This document shows, in pieces, positions 1 through 5,539 of a stretch of DNA of 5,539 nt (positions are counted from its first letter, which is position 1; each line of letters begins with the position of its first letter). The notes under the pieces were generated by a model. It was not told where the DNA came from. It saw only the letters and a program-made list of their open reading frames with translations, and searched no databases. A program made the translations under genes and the position numbers. The DNA is from Kiritimatiellia bacterium. GTDB lineage: Bacteria; Verrucomicrobiota; Kiritimatiellia; SLAD01. Location: positions 1 through 5,539 of the forward strand of contig SLLF01000271.1 of assembly GCA_007134175.1 (NCBI GenBank), written 5' to 3'.

Positions 1-28
1 GCTTACTTCCGGTTGGCTTGACTGGCAT
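1..28 (-). CDS. Start of an unidentified minus-strand gene (5' end only)
   Basis: On the minus strand an ATG at 28-26 opens a frame that runs without a stop to the left edge and reads MPVKPTGSK. Nine residues are far too few to assign a family, so no function is proposed. The start is supported by a strong Shine-Dalgarno sequence eight bases upstream and by a promoter-like pair of hexamers further out. The gene would be transcribed divergently from the genes on the plus strand. The call rests on the translation signals, not on protein homology; a chance ATG after an AAAGGAG is the alternative. Confidence 0.45.
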
Positions 29-36
29 TATACGAT

Positions 37-43
37 CTCCTTT
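37..43 (-). promoter_or_regulatory. Shine-Dalgarno sequence for the minus-strand gene
   Basis: Read on the minus strand this is AAAGGAG, followed by the eight-base spacer ATCGTATA and then ATG. Both the match to the 16S anti-SD and the spacing are near ideal. It is the main evidence that a gene begins at base 28. Confidence 0.5.
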
Positions 44-62
44 GATTTGGTTTTCCAAGAAG

Positions 63-91
63 ATTGTAGCCAGTCGGCCAGCCACTATAAA
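63..91 (-). promoter_or_regulatory. Possible sigma70-type promoter for the minus-strand gene
   Basis: On the minus strand TTTATA (91-86, four of six to TTGACA) is followed by a 17-base spacer and TACAAT (68-63, five of six to TATAAT). Initiation would fall near base 56, giving a leader of about 28 bases before the ATG at 28. The spacer carries two CTGGCC/CTGGCT copies eight bases apart, which could be an operator half-site pair or chance. This is a consensus match by eye only. Confidence 0.3.
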
Positions 92-122
92 GTTTCATTC
101 ACCAAGTATGGGACGCTAATGA

Positions 123-596
123 AACCTCTTCAATGTCGCTATTAGTCGAGCCCGAGCCACTTTCGTTGCCGTCGGGAATAAAGACGCTGTGCGCAACTTC
201 ACGTTTGAAGAACATCCGGTCCAATATCTTTGGGAGTTCGTGTCATACGTTGAGAAACTGGAAGAACCGGATCAGCCTGCCAGGGGGGAACCCAGCTTTG
301 CCCCCGAACAGCTCTGGGAGGAGCGCTTCTATCTTCAGGCGCTTAAACCGGCAGCCATTCCGGTCTACAGCCAGTATCCGTTGGGCCCCTATAAATTGGA
401 TTTTGCCTTGTTGCGGAAAAGGCGGGAGCGCAAACTGGACATCGAAATTGACGGTGAGACCTATCATAAGGACAGCGCTGGCAAACGGCTTCGTAAGGAT
501 ATTGACCGGGATATTTACGTTAAGGCACAGGACGGGCGCAGTCGGCCTGATCCCCGGTCCGATCTGATTTGCATTCGCTCAAGAGTCTATGCATAG
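123..596 (+). pseudogene. 3' remnant of a Upf1-like SF1 helicase with C-terminal DUF559-type nuclease domain
   Basis: The frame opens after TAA-TGA (117-122). It first reads NLFNVAISRARATFVAVGN (123-179), the motif VI block of Upf1/AAA_12-type SF1 helicases (family pattern NVAxTRA+..hhVVG). After a linker comes a DUF559/REase_MTES_1575 (Vsr-like) nuclease-like domain: a LWEERFY helix, then YPLGPYKLDFALL, then KLDIEIDGETYH and RKDIDRDIYVKAQ. Counted from GTG 189, the likely active-site region is D71, E86, D88 and H93. This fusion is known at the C-terminus of large bacterial helicases, usually well over 1,000 residues; here about 157 codons remain. All upstream motifs are missing. Past VKAQ the usual GWxVxRFW...DL tail is not readable in one frame. 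The GTG at 189 gives a 135-aa ORF that could be translated as a free nuclease-like domain, but it starts inside the conserved block and has no clear ribosome site, so decay is the better reading. The end overlaps the next gene by 8 nt. Confidence 0.7.
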
Positions 597-1779
597 TGCA
601 TCCAACTTCCAAGGGGTGAAAGTGGCTATAAAGTGGTTGTATGAAGAATCAGGGACGGTAGATCGCTTGGCGACACGCGTTGCTGACTGGGAGGCATCCG
701 ACGATGTGCAATCCATCCTGGTCCTGGGTTGTGCCGGGGACGGATGGACGCCTGCCGCGATTGACCCCCTGCTCACAGGCGCGGGCAAACCCATCTGGGG
801 AGGCTTGTTTCCGCGCATTATCTGCTACGGCCAACACCATGAGCACGGTTTCATTATGCTGGGCCTACCCAATGAACCGGATGGCCTGGTTATCCCGCAG
901 CTCAGCAGCGCGACCACCGACTTCGCTGCTGCCCTGACACCTGTTGCGGATCGCTGGACAAGCGGTGAAACGGACGCAGGAATGACGGATACGGCAACCT
1001 TTATGATCCTGGTCGACGGACTTAGCCGTCGCATTGGTGACCTGGTTGAGCAACTGTTTATGCAGCTCGGTTTACGCCATCATTTTTTTGGAGGGGGCGC
1101 CGGTTCGCTGAACCAATCCGGCGCCCCCTGTCTGCTTACGCCCGGGGGTATGCTGGCCGATGCCGCCTTGGTAGTACGCCTGCCGCTCGCCAGCGGGGTC
1201 GGCGTCGCTCACGGTTGGTCCCCGATCAGCGACAGTTTCCGGGTAACGGAATCCCGGCACAACATAATCCACACGCTGGATTGGTCCCCTGCCGCGGAGA
1301 TCTACCACGCCCAGGTCCAGGCCCACAATGGCCACCAGATAGAGCGGGCGTCATTTGCGGACTGGGCCAAAGCCTATCCTTTCGGCATCAACAAGTGGGA
1401 CAGCGAGGAAGTGGTACGGGACCCCATTGCCGAGACCGCTGACGGTGGACTGGTTTGCGTGGGCGACGTACCAAAAGGATCATTTGTACGCATCATGACA
1501 GGATCTCCTACCGCCCTGATAGCCGCCGCCGGCCAGGCGCGGCAGCGTGCGGAACAATCCCACCCATCTCCCGTCAGCCCGCCTGCCGTGGCCTTGCTGA
1601 TGGATTGCATATCGAGGGCCTTATTTCTTGAGTCCCGATTCACCGATGAGCTCCATGCGGCGGCCGGCCCCCAGGACCTGATGGGGGCCGCTACGCTGGG
1701 AGAAATTGCCAGCAGCGGATCGGATTATCTTGAGTTTTTCAACAAGACAGCGGTCGTAACCTACTTGTACCCCTGCTGA
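589..1779 (+). CDS. FIST-domain sensory protein (FIST_N + FIST_C), NosP-like
   Basis: FIST proteins are cytoplasmic small-ligand sensors that partner with signalling enzymes; the characterised NosP group binds haem and NO and controls a co-transcribed histidine kinase. FIST_N covers about residues 40-230: a SILVLGCAGDG strand, the conserved turn PIWGGLFPRII (68-78), TFMILVDGLS (137-146) and the glycine loop HHFFGGGAGS (164-173). FIST_C covers about 235-390, with ALLMDCISR (335-343), the GEIASSG turn (371-377) and LEFFNKTAVV (381-390). At 396 aa the length suits the family. There is no signal peptide or membrane segment. The ATG at 589 overlaps the upstream remnant by 8 nt and has a poor ribosome site; GTG 622, giving VAIKWLYEE, follows AAGGGG and may be the true start. 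The kinase gene follows after 23 nt, the usual neighbour of this family. Whether this protein binds haem cannot be seen from sequence; amino acids or another ligand remain possible. Confidence 0.9.
   Translation: MHSASNFQGVKVAIKWLYEESGTVDRLATRVADWEASDDVQSILVLGCAGDGWTPAAIDPLLTGAGKPIWGGLFPRIICYGQHHEHGFIMLGLPNEPDGLVIPQLSSATTDFAAALTPVADRWTSGETDAGMTDTATFMILVDGLSRRIGDLVEQLFMQLGLRHHFFGGGAGSLNQSGAPCLLTPGGMLADAALVVRLPLASGVGVAHGWSPISDSFRVTESRHNIIHTLDWSPAAEIYHAQVQAHNGHQIERASFADWAKAYPFGINKWDSEEVVRDPIAETADGGLVCVGDVPKGSFVRIMTGSPTALIAAAGQARQRAEQSHPSPVSPPAVALLMDCISRALFLESRFTDELHAAAGPQDLMGAATLGEIASSGSDYLEFFNKTAVVTYLYPC
611..616 (+). promoter_or_regulatory. Ribosome-site-like AAGGGG that may set the FIST start at GTG 622
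   Basis: AAGGGG lies five to seven bases before an in-frame GTG at 622, whereas the ATG at 589 is preceded only by a weak AAGAG (581-585). Starting at 622 would drop eleven residues (MHSASNFQGVK) that lie outside the conserved domain and put a hydrophobic strand, VAIKWLY, at the N-terminus. It would also remove the overlap with the upstream pseudogene. Confidence 0.35.
1093..1128 (+). repeat. Perfect 11-bp GC-rich inverted repeat inside the FIST gene
   Basis: GGGGGCGCCGG (1093-1103) and CCGGCGCCCCC (1118-1128) are exact reverse complements around a 14-base loop. A smaller nested repeat, GGTTC(GCT)GAACC, spans 1102-1114. A run of seven T (1083-1089) lies just before the left arm. No T-run follows the right arm, so it does not look like a plus-strand terminator. 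On the minus strand the stem is followed by A's, again not a terminator. The bases encode the conserved glycine loop, so codon constraint may explain part of it. Confidence 0.6.
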
Positions 1780-1788
1780 ACAGGGATT

Positions 1789-1792
1789 GAGG
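1789..1792 (+). promoter_or_regulatory. Ribosome binding site of the hybrid kinase gene
   Basis: GAGG lies ten bases before ATG 1803 and sixteen before the second in-frame ATG at 1809, so it favours 1803. The site sits in the 23-base gap after the FIST stop (TGA 1777-1779). No terminator-like hairpin is present in this gap, consistent with one transcript. Confidence 0.5.
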
Positions 1793-1802
1793 CGTCGTAT
1801 TT

Positions 1803-3824
1803 ATGCGCATGAAGAATAGCGTTGAAATCCTATATGAAATTGCGTTGAGCATCGGTTCCAGCTTGGACCTGGAAAAGATGCTGCATCACTCGACCGCAAC
1901 GATGCTGCGTCTACTCAATTGCAGTGGCGCCCATATTCTCCAGGCGCAGCCGACCCTGCAAGCGACGCCGGGTCGGCAACCGCAGCAGGGGGTGAGCTGG
2001 TGCACCCGGTATGTGGCTCCGCGCCCGCTGGCGCAGGATCCGGTCCATCAGGCTTGGCTACAGTCCGTTGGTTTGCCTCGGAACCCAGACGATATTCAAG
2101 CCTGGTCCGCCGCCCATTTGCCGCTGGAACAGGCGGTCGGTTCCAAAATCCGGTATGGCTTCGCGATGCCTGGATTCGGCGTCTTCTTTCTGGAAAAGAA
2201 CGGTCCCCCCTTCGATGCGGGGTGTCGACAATCGCTGCAGGAGCTGATCAGCAAGCTGGCACAATCCGCCTGTGCCTGTCTGGATGCCGAGGCCTTGCAG
2301 GAGGCTGAAGCCCACAATTCACTGCAGGCCCAAATACTGGACAACGTCAGCGATGCCGTCGTCGCGACTGACCTGGATGGTCAAATACTCTATTGGGGGC
2401 GGGGGGCGGAGAAGATGTACGGCTACCGGCCGGCAGAGGTGTTGGGCAAGCCATACAGCCAATTTGCCGGGTCGGTGACCGACCACGACGAGCAGGCCTT
2501 TCGCCGCCGTATACTTGAACAAGGCCATCTGCATACCGAGCATCAGCAACAGCGCCGCGACGGTACGTTTTTCTGGTCCGACGTACATATCTTCGTCTTG
2601 CGGGATAAGCGGGGGCGGCCACGCGGGTTCATCGGGATTGATCATGATATCTCCGCGCGCAAGGCAGCCGAGGAAGAGTTGCAGCGGATGCAGCGGCTGG
2701 ATGCGCTGAGCACGCTGGCCGGCGGCATCGGGCATGACTTCAACAATCTGCTCATGGTCTTGTTTGCCAACCTGGAACTGGCGCACCCCAGCAACGACCC
2801 CAGTGGTGTGCGCGACCCGCATATCGAAGAGGCGCTGAAGGCCATCGAATCAGCCCGTCGCCTGACCGGCCAACTGCTCGCGTTCGCCAAGGGGAGCGCT
2901 CCACAGTTTGACACCGTGATGCTGGACGATCTGGTCAAGGAGACGGTGGACTTCAATATCCGCGGCAGCAGCGTGTCGGCGGTGTTTGATTTCCCCCCTG
3001 ACTTATGGCCCGTTAATGGAGATCGGGGACAGCTGATGCAGGTCTTCTCCAACTTGACCATCAATGCGGTACAGGCCATGCCGACCGGCGGTAATCTATA
3101 TATACAGGCCGCCAACGAACCCGATCCCCACCCCATTGATCCCGCCAACCACCATTCAGGAGTCCGCCTGGCGTTTCGTGATGATGGTAGCGGTATCCCG
3201 GCCGATAAACTGCGCCGCATCTTCGATCCCTATTACTCCACCAAGGATGAAGGCCATGGACTAGGGCTGGCGGTGGTGCAAAACATCATGAACAAGCATA
3301 GCGGCCGTATCACCGTTGACTCCCAGGTTGGGGTGGGCACCACGTTCAGCTTATGGTGGCCTGCGCGACCAATGGTCGGTCGACCATCAACAAACAGTGC
3401 GGTTAGGACGAGTGAAACGCCGACGGTGTCTACCGCGTTGCGGTTACTGGTCATGGATGACGATGAAGCGATCCGGCGTACCACCGGCCGCATGCTGGAG
3501 CGCATGGGACATGTGGTCACCTTGACCTGCAATGGCGACGAAGCCATTGCGCGCTACCGCGAAGCCCTGGAACAAAAGGAACCGTACGACGTGGCGCTAC
3601 TGGATTTAACGGTCCGGGGCGGCAAAGGGGGCAAAGAAGCGATCCAGGAAATCCGTGCCATCGACCCGCAAGCGCGCATTATTATCTGCAGCGGCTACAC
3701 CGAGGACCCCATTATGAAAGCAAGCGGCGAAAGCGGCGTGACCGGCCGTATCGCCAAACCCTTTTTGCGCCCCCAACTGCAACAGGAACTGGCCCGCGTC
3801 ATGGCTGTGGAAAATGCCGGGTAA
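1803..3824 (+). CDS. Hybrid sensor histidine kinase (GAF-like, PAS, HisKA, HATPase_c, REC), partner of the FIST protein
   Basis: A soluble 673-aa hybrid kinase expected to autophosphorylate a histidine and pass the phosphate to its own receiver domain. Residues 5-160 look like a divergent GAF-type module, starting EILYEIALSIGSSLDLEKML, a pattern I associate with FIST-linked kinases. PAS is about 175-285 (ILDNVSDAVVATDLDGQILYW; FIGIDHDISARK). The HisKA H-box is LAGGIGHDFNNLLM with His311. HATPase_c follows with the N-box (NLTINAVQAMPTGG, 417-430), G1 (DDGSGIP, 460-466), F-box (FDPYYST) and G2 (GHGLGLA, 484-490). REC is about 547-668, with acidic D552-D554, phospho-acceptor D601 (LLDLTV), S630 in CSGYTED and K652 in AKPF. 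All catalytic boxes look intact. There is no transmembrane segment, so the signal is intracellular, presumably delivered by the FIST protein. No HPt or DNA-binding output domain is present, so any downstream target is encoded elsewhere. It resembles NahK in role, but orthology is not shown. Confidence 0.93.
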   Translation: MRMKNSVEILYEIALSIGSSLDLEKMLHHSTATMLRLLNCSGAHILQAQPTLQATPGRQPQQGVSWCTRYVAPRPLAQDPVHQAWLQSVGLPRNPDDIQAWSAAHLPLEQAVGSKIRYGFAMPGFGVFFLEKNGPPFDAGCRQSLQELISKLAQSACACLDAEALQEAEAHNSLQAQILDNVSDAVVATDLDGQILYWGRGAEKMYGYRPAEVLGKPYSQFAGSVTDHDEQAFRRRILEQGHLHTEHQQQRRDGTFFWSDVHIFVLRDKRGRPRGFIGIDHDISARKAAEEELQRMQRLDALSTLAGGIGHDFNNLLMVLFANLELAHPSNDPSGVRDPHIEEALKAIESARRLTGQLLAFAKGSAPQFDTVMLDDLVKETVDFNIRGSSVSAVFDFPPDLWPVNGDRGQLMQVFSNLTINAVQAMPTGGNLYIQAANEPDPHPIDPANHHSGVRLAFRDDGSGIPADKLRRIFDPYYSTKDEGHGLGLAVVQNIMNKHSGRITVDSQVGVGTTFSLWWPARPMVGRPSTNSAVRTSETPTVSTALRLLVMDDDEAIRRTTGRMLERMGHVVTLTCNGDEAIARYREALEQKEPYDVALLDLTVRGGKGGKEAIQEIRAIDPQARIIICSGYTEDPIMKASGESGVTGRIAKPFLRPQLQQELARVMAVENAG

Positions 3825-3834
3825 CCACTCGCAC

Positions 3835-5539
3835 ATGATGGCAACCGACACAGTAGTGGCAGTGGAAGACCTGGCGCAGCGGTGTCCGGCCGGCTGCCCG
3901 CGAGCGGCTTGGGCGTTGGGTACCGGCCTAGCGCGCGCCTGGCACGGCCCATTGGCCACCGATGCCGGTTATGGTCTCGCCTGCTGGGCGGCCTTGCTCT
4001 ACCTCCAGCTGCAACAAGGCCGGGTGGCACTGGCCCTGGACGATCCATTCCACGGGCTGGAGCTGAACCCGTTCGAACTGCCGCCGCTACCACCTGCGCC
4101 CGACTGGCTGCACGTGATCACGGACGACACCGCCACGCCGGTTACGGCAGGAGGCCCGCTGGTGCGGCGCTCCGACAACACCCTATGGTGGGCACGGTAC
4201 CATGCGTTCGACGTTCGCCTGCGCCACCGGATCGAACAGCGCCGACAGCAACCCATGATCAATCTCTGTCCCGACACGGTGCGGTCCGTGTTGTACCGGC
4301 TTTTCCCGCCCGATGATCCGGCTGCCACCGCTGCCCACGGCCAGTTATGGGCCACTGCGGCGTTGGTGGATCAAGCCTTTGGCCTGATCACAGGCGGGCC
4401 CGGGACGGGCAAGACCACTTCGTTGGCGGCGTTGCTACTCACGTACCTGGCTGCCTTGCCGGCTGCGCAACGCCCCACACCCGCCACCCCCATCCTGCTC
4501 CTGGCCCCCACCGGCAAAGCCGCGCAGCGGCTGCGCGAAGGACTACGCCGCGCTGTCTCCCGGCTGCGCACGACGCTGGCGGGGGCCGCAACGGAATGGA
4601 TGGAACTGCTGAATGGGCTGGACCCCGACCACCCTGCCTGCCGGGTTCATAACCAGACCATTCACAAAGCGCTACGTCCGCGACGCTACCGACGTCCCGG
4701 TGAAGGTCCATTCCATCACGACGAGCACAATCCCGTGACCGCCGCCTACGTCATCGTCGATGAAGTCTCCATGGTCGACTTGGCGTTGATGAACCGGTTG
4801 GTCGCTGCCGTACCCCTACACGTCCCCTTGTGCTGGTTGGGCGACGCGGAACAACTCGAAAGCGTCGAGGCCGGATCGGTACTGAGCGACATCGTGCAGG
4901 TGGACCACCCCGTGTCCGCGCAGCGAAGGCAACAGGTGGCACAACGCAGCGGCCTGTCGGCCGACCAGGCGAGGGAGCACTGGCCACGAGTGGATCATGT
5001 ACATCTCACCTACAACTACCGGTTCCGACTCGATACCCAAATCGGCGCACTGGCTCAAGCGGTCCAGCAGAGCGACGCGGACCGGTTCATGAATATCCTA
5101 CAGCAGGAACCCGGAACGGATGACGTCGAATGGATACCCCTACCGGAAACCGGCCGCCGGCTGCCCGCTCGAGCACGGAGCGCAATTTGCGCCGGGTACG
5201 AGGAGCTGCGGCGGCTAACCCAGCAACAACCTCGTCCGGATGCCGACGAGCAGCTCCGTGCTTTTGATCAATTTCGGGTACTCTGCGCCACCCGACAAGG
5301 GGGGGATGGCGTGGCCGCCTGGAACCGCCGTATACCCCAATGGTTATGGGGCGAAGCTGCGACCGCGCCGGTCCAGGCGGTCCTGATTACGGCGAATGAT
5401 AACGTATCGGGCCTTTACAACGGTGATACCGGCCTGATCTGGCCGTCGACGGACGATACATTGCTGTTTCATACCGCCGGGGGGCCGGCGCATTGGCCGG
5501 CGGCCCTATTGCCGGAACACGAAGACGGATGGGCTATGA
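3835..5539 (+). CDS. recD: Exodeoxyribonuclease V alpha subunit RecD, 3' end beyond the window
   Basis: RecD is the fast 5'-3' SF1B helicase of the RecBCD complex, which unwinds double-strand ends for recombination and degrades linear foreign DNA. 568 codons are present, still open at the right edge; E. coli RecD has 608 residues. Counted from ATG 3835, Walker A GGPGTGKTT lies at 187-195 (K193), motif Ia LLLAPTGKAAQRL follows, and motif II VDEVSMVD has D309 and E310. Motif III is GDAEQLESVEAG (from 336), motif IV YNYRF (R396), and then come FRVLCATRQG and SGLYNGDTGLIW. The window stops at DGWAM, where RecD proteins continue with the TVHKSQG motif V. The short N-terminus without helix-hairpin-helix repeats marks RecD of RecBCD rather than RecD2. 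Starts at 3835, 3838 or 3814 (overlapping the kinase by 11 nt) are possible; none has a strong ribosome site, which suggests translational coupling to the kinase. GC is higher than in the left part of the window. Confidence 0.93.
   Translation, partial: MMATDTVVAVEDLAQRCPAGCPRAAWALGTGLARAWHGPLATDAGYGLACWAALLYLQLQQGRVALALDDPFHGLELNPFELPPLPPAPDWLHVITDDTATPVTAGGPLVRRSDNTLWWARYHAFDVRLRHRIEQRRQQPMINLCPDTVRSVLYRLFPPDDPAATAAHGQLWATAALVDQAFGLITGGPGTGKTTSLAALLLTYLAALPAAQRPTPATPILLLAPTGKAAQRLREGLRRAVSRLRTTLAGAATEWMELLNGLDPDHPACRVHNQTIHKALRPRRYRRPGEGPFHHDEHNPVTAAYVIVDEVSMVDLALMNRLVAAVPLHVPLCWLGDAEQLESVEAGSVLSDIVQVDHPVSAQRRQQVAQRSGLSADQAREHWPRVDHVHLTYNYRFRLDTQIGALAQAVQQSDADRFMNILQQEPGTDDVEWIPLPETGRRLPARARSAICAGYEELRRLTQQQPRPDADEQLRAFDQFRVLCATRQGGDGVAAWNRRIPQWLWGEAATAPVQAVLITANDNVSGLYNGDTGLIWPSTDDTLLFHTAGGPAHWPAALLPEHEDGWAM

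Noticed and set aside
71..547. Nine-base direct repeat CAGTCGGCC at 71-79 and 539-547 as flanking repeats of an inserted fragment
   Set aside because: The copies lie outside one homology edge and inside the other, and a single 9-mer match in this GC-rich sequence is likely chance.
133..567. Plus-strand ORF of 144 codons overlapping the helicase-nuclease remnant
   Set aside because: It lies in frame 1 over the recognisable frame-3 domain, shows no family pattern, and is rich in residues expected from an out-of-frame shadow. Only its last few codons (GAVGLIP) may be part of the shifted nuclease tail.
569..597. TTGCAT-17 bp-CATAGT as promoter of the FIST operon
   Set aside because: The hexamers match only three and four of six consensus bases, and nothing else supports initiation there. 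A promoter for the operon is expected, but I cannot place it.
2395..2411. G-rich run (GGGGG C GGGGGG C GG) as a G-quadruplex
   Set aside because: It does not supply four separate G3 runs with loops, and it encodes ordinary PAS-domain residues (WGRGAEK).
2319..2822. Minus-strand ORF of 167 codons antisense to the PAS/HisKA region
   Set aside because: Same reasoning: no domain is visible, there is no ribosome site I would trust, and the sense strand is clearly coding.
2642..3220. Long minus-strand ORF (192 codons) antisense to the kinase
   Set aside because: Its sequence is serine/arginine-rich low-complexity text, typical of the complement of a GC-rich kinase gene. The plus-strand protein has every kinase box.
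3882..4316. Plus-strand ORF of 144 codons just after the kinase
   Set aside because: Frame 3 shadow of recD, which reads through in frame 1 without a stop from 3835 to the window end with full helicase motifs.
1..5539. CRISPR array, tRNA, rRNA, insertion sequence or attachment site
   Set aside because: I saw no spaced identical repeats, cloverleaf, terminal inverted repeats or transposase motifs in the window.

Overview
The window looks like a piece of a proteobacterial chromosome. The firmest clue is a RecD-type (RecBCD alpha subunit) gene, a family concentrated in Gamma- and Betaproteobacteria. The FIST/hybrid-kinase pair and the moderately high GC with ATG/GTG starts fit this. I cannot name the genus. 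The first ~600 bases are visibly less GC-rich and less well organised than the rest.

Layout. (1) Bases 1-122 are an intergenic flank. The start of a minus-strand gene runs off the left edge, with a good Shine-Dalgarno sequence and a plausible sigma70-like promoter. (2) Bases 123-596 (+) hold the 3' remnant of a large Upf1-like superfamily 1 helicase fused to a C-terminal DUF559/REase_MTES_1575-type nuclease domain. Only helicase motif VI and the nuclease-like domain survive. Homology begins right after two in-frame stops and the far C-terminus looks scrambled, so I call it a pseudogene. (3) Bases 589-1779 (+) encode a FIST-domain sensor protein. (4) Bases 1803-3824 (+) encode a soluble hybrid histidine kinase: GAF-like N-terminus, PAS, HisKA, HATPase_c and receiver. 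(5) From base 3835 (+) to the right edge lies recD, cut by the window just before its motif V/VI region.

How they may work together. The FIST gene and the kinase are 23 nt apart on the same strand. They resemble the known FIST-protein/kinase partnership, whose best studied example is the NO-responsive haem protein NosP with the kinase NahK. The FIST protein would bind a small ligand and modulate the kinase, which would pass phosphate through its own receiver. No output regulator is visible. recD starts 10 nt (or -11 nt) after the kinase stop, so all three genes could be one transcript. That is an unusual place for recD, which normally follows recB. The contents are mostly recognisable families. 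The unusual points are the arrangement (signalling pair plus recD without recB upstream) and the eroded helicase-nuclease next to it; I see no convincing new system.
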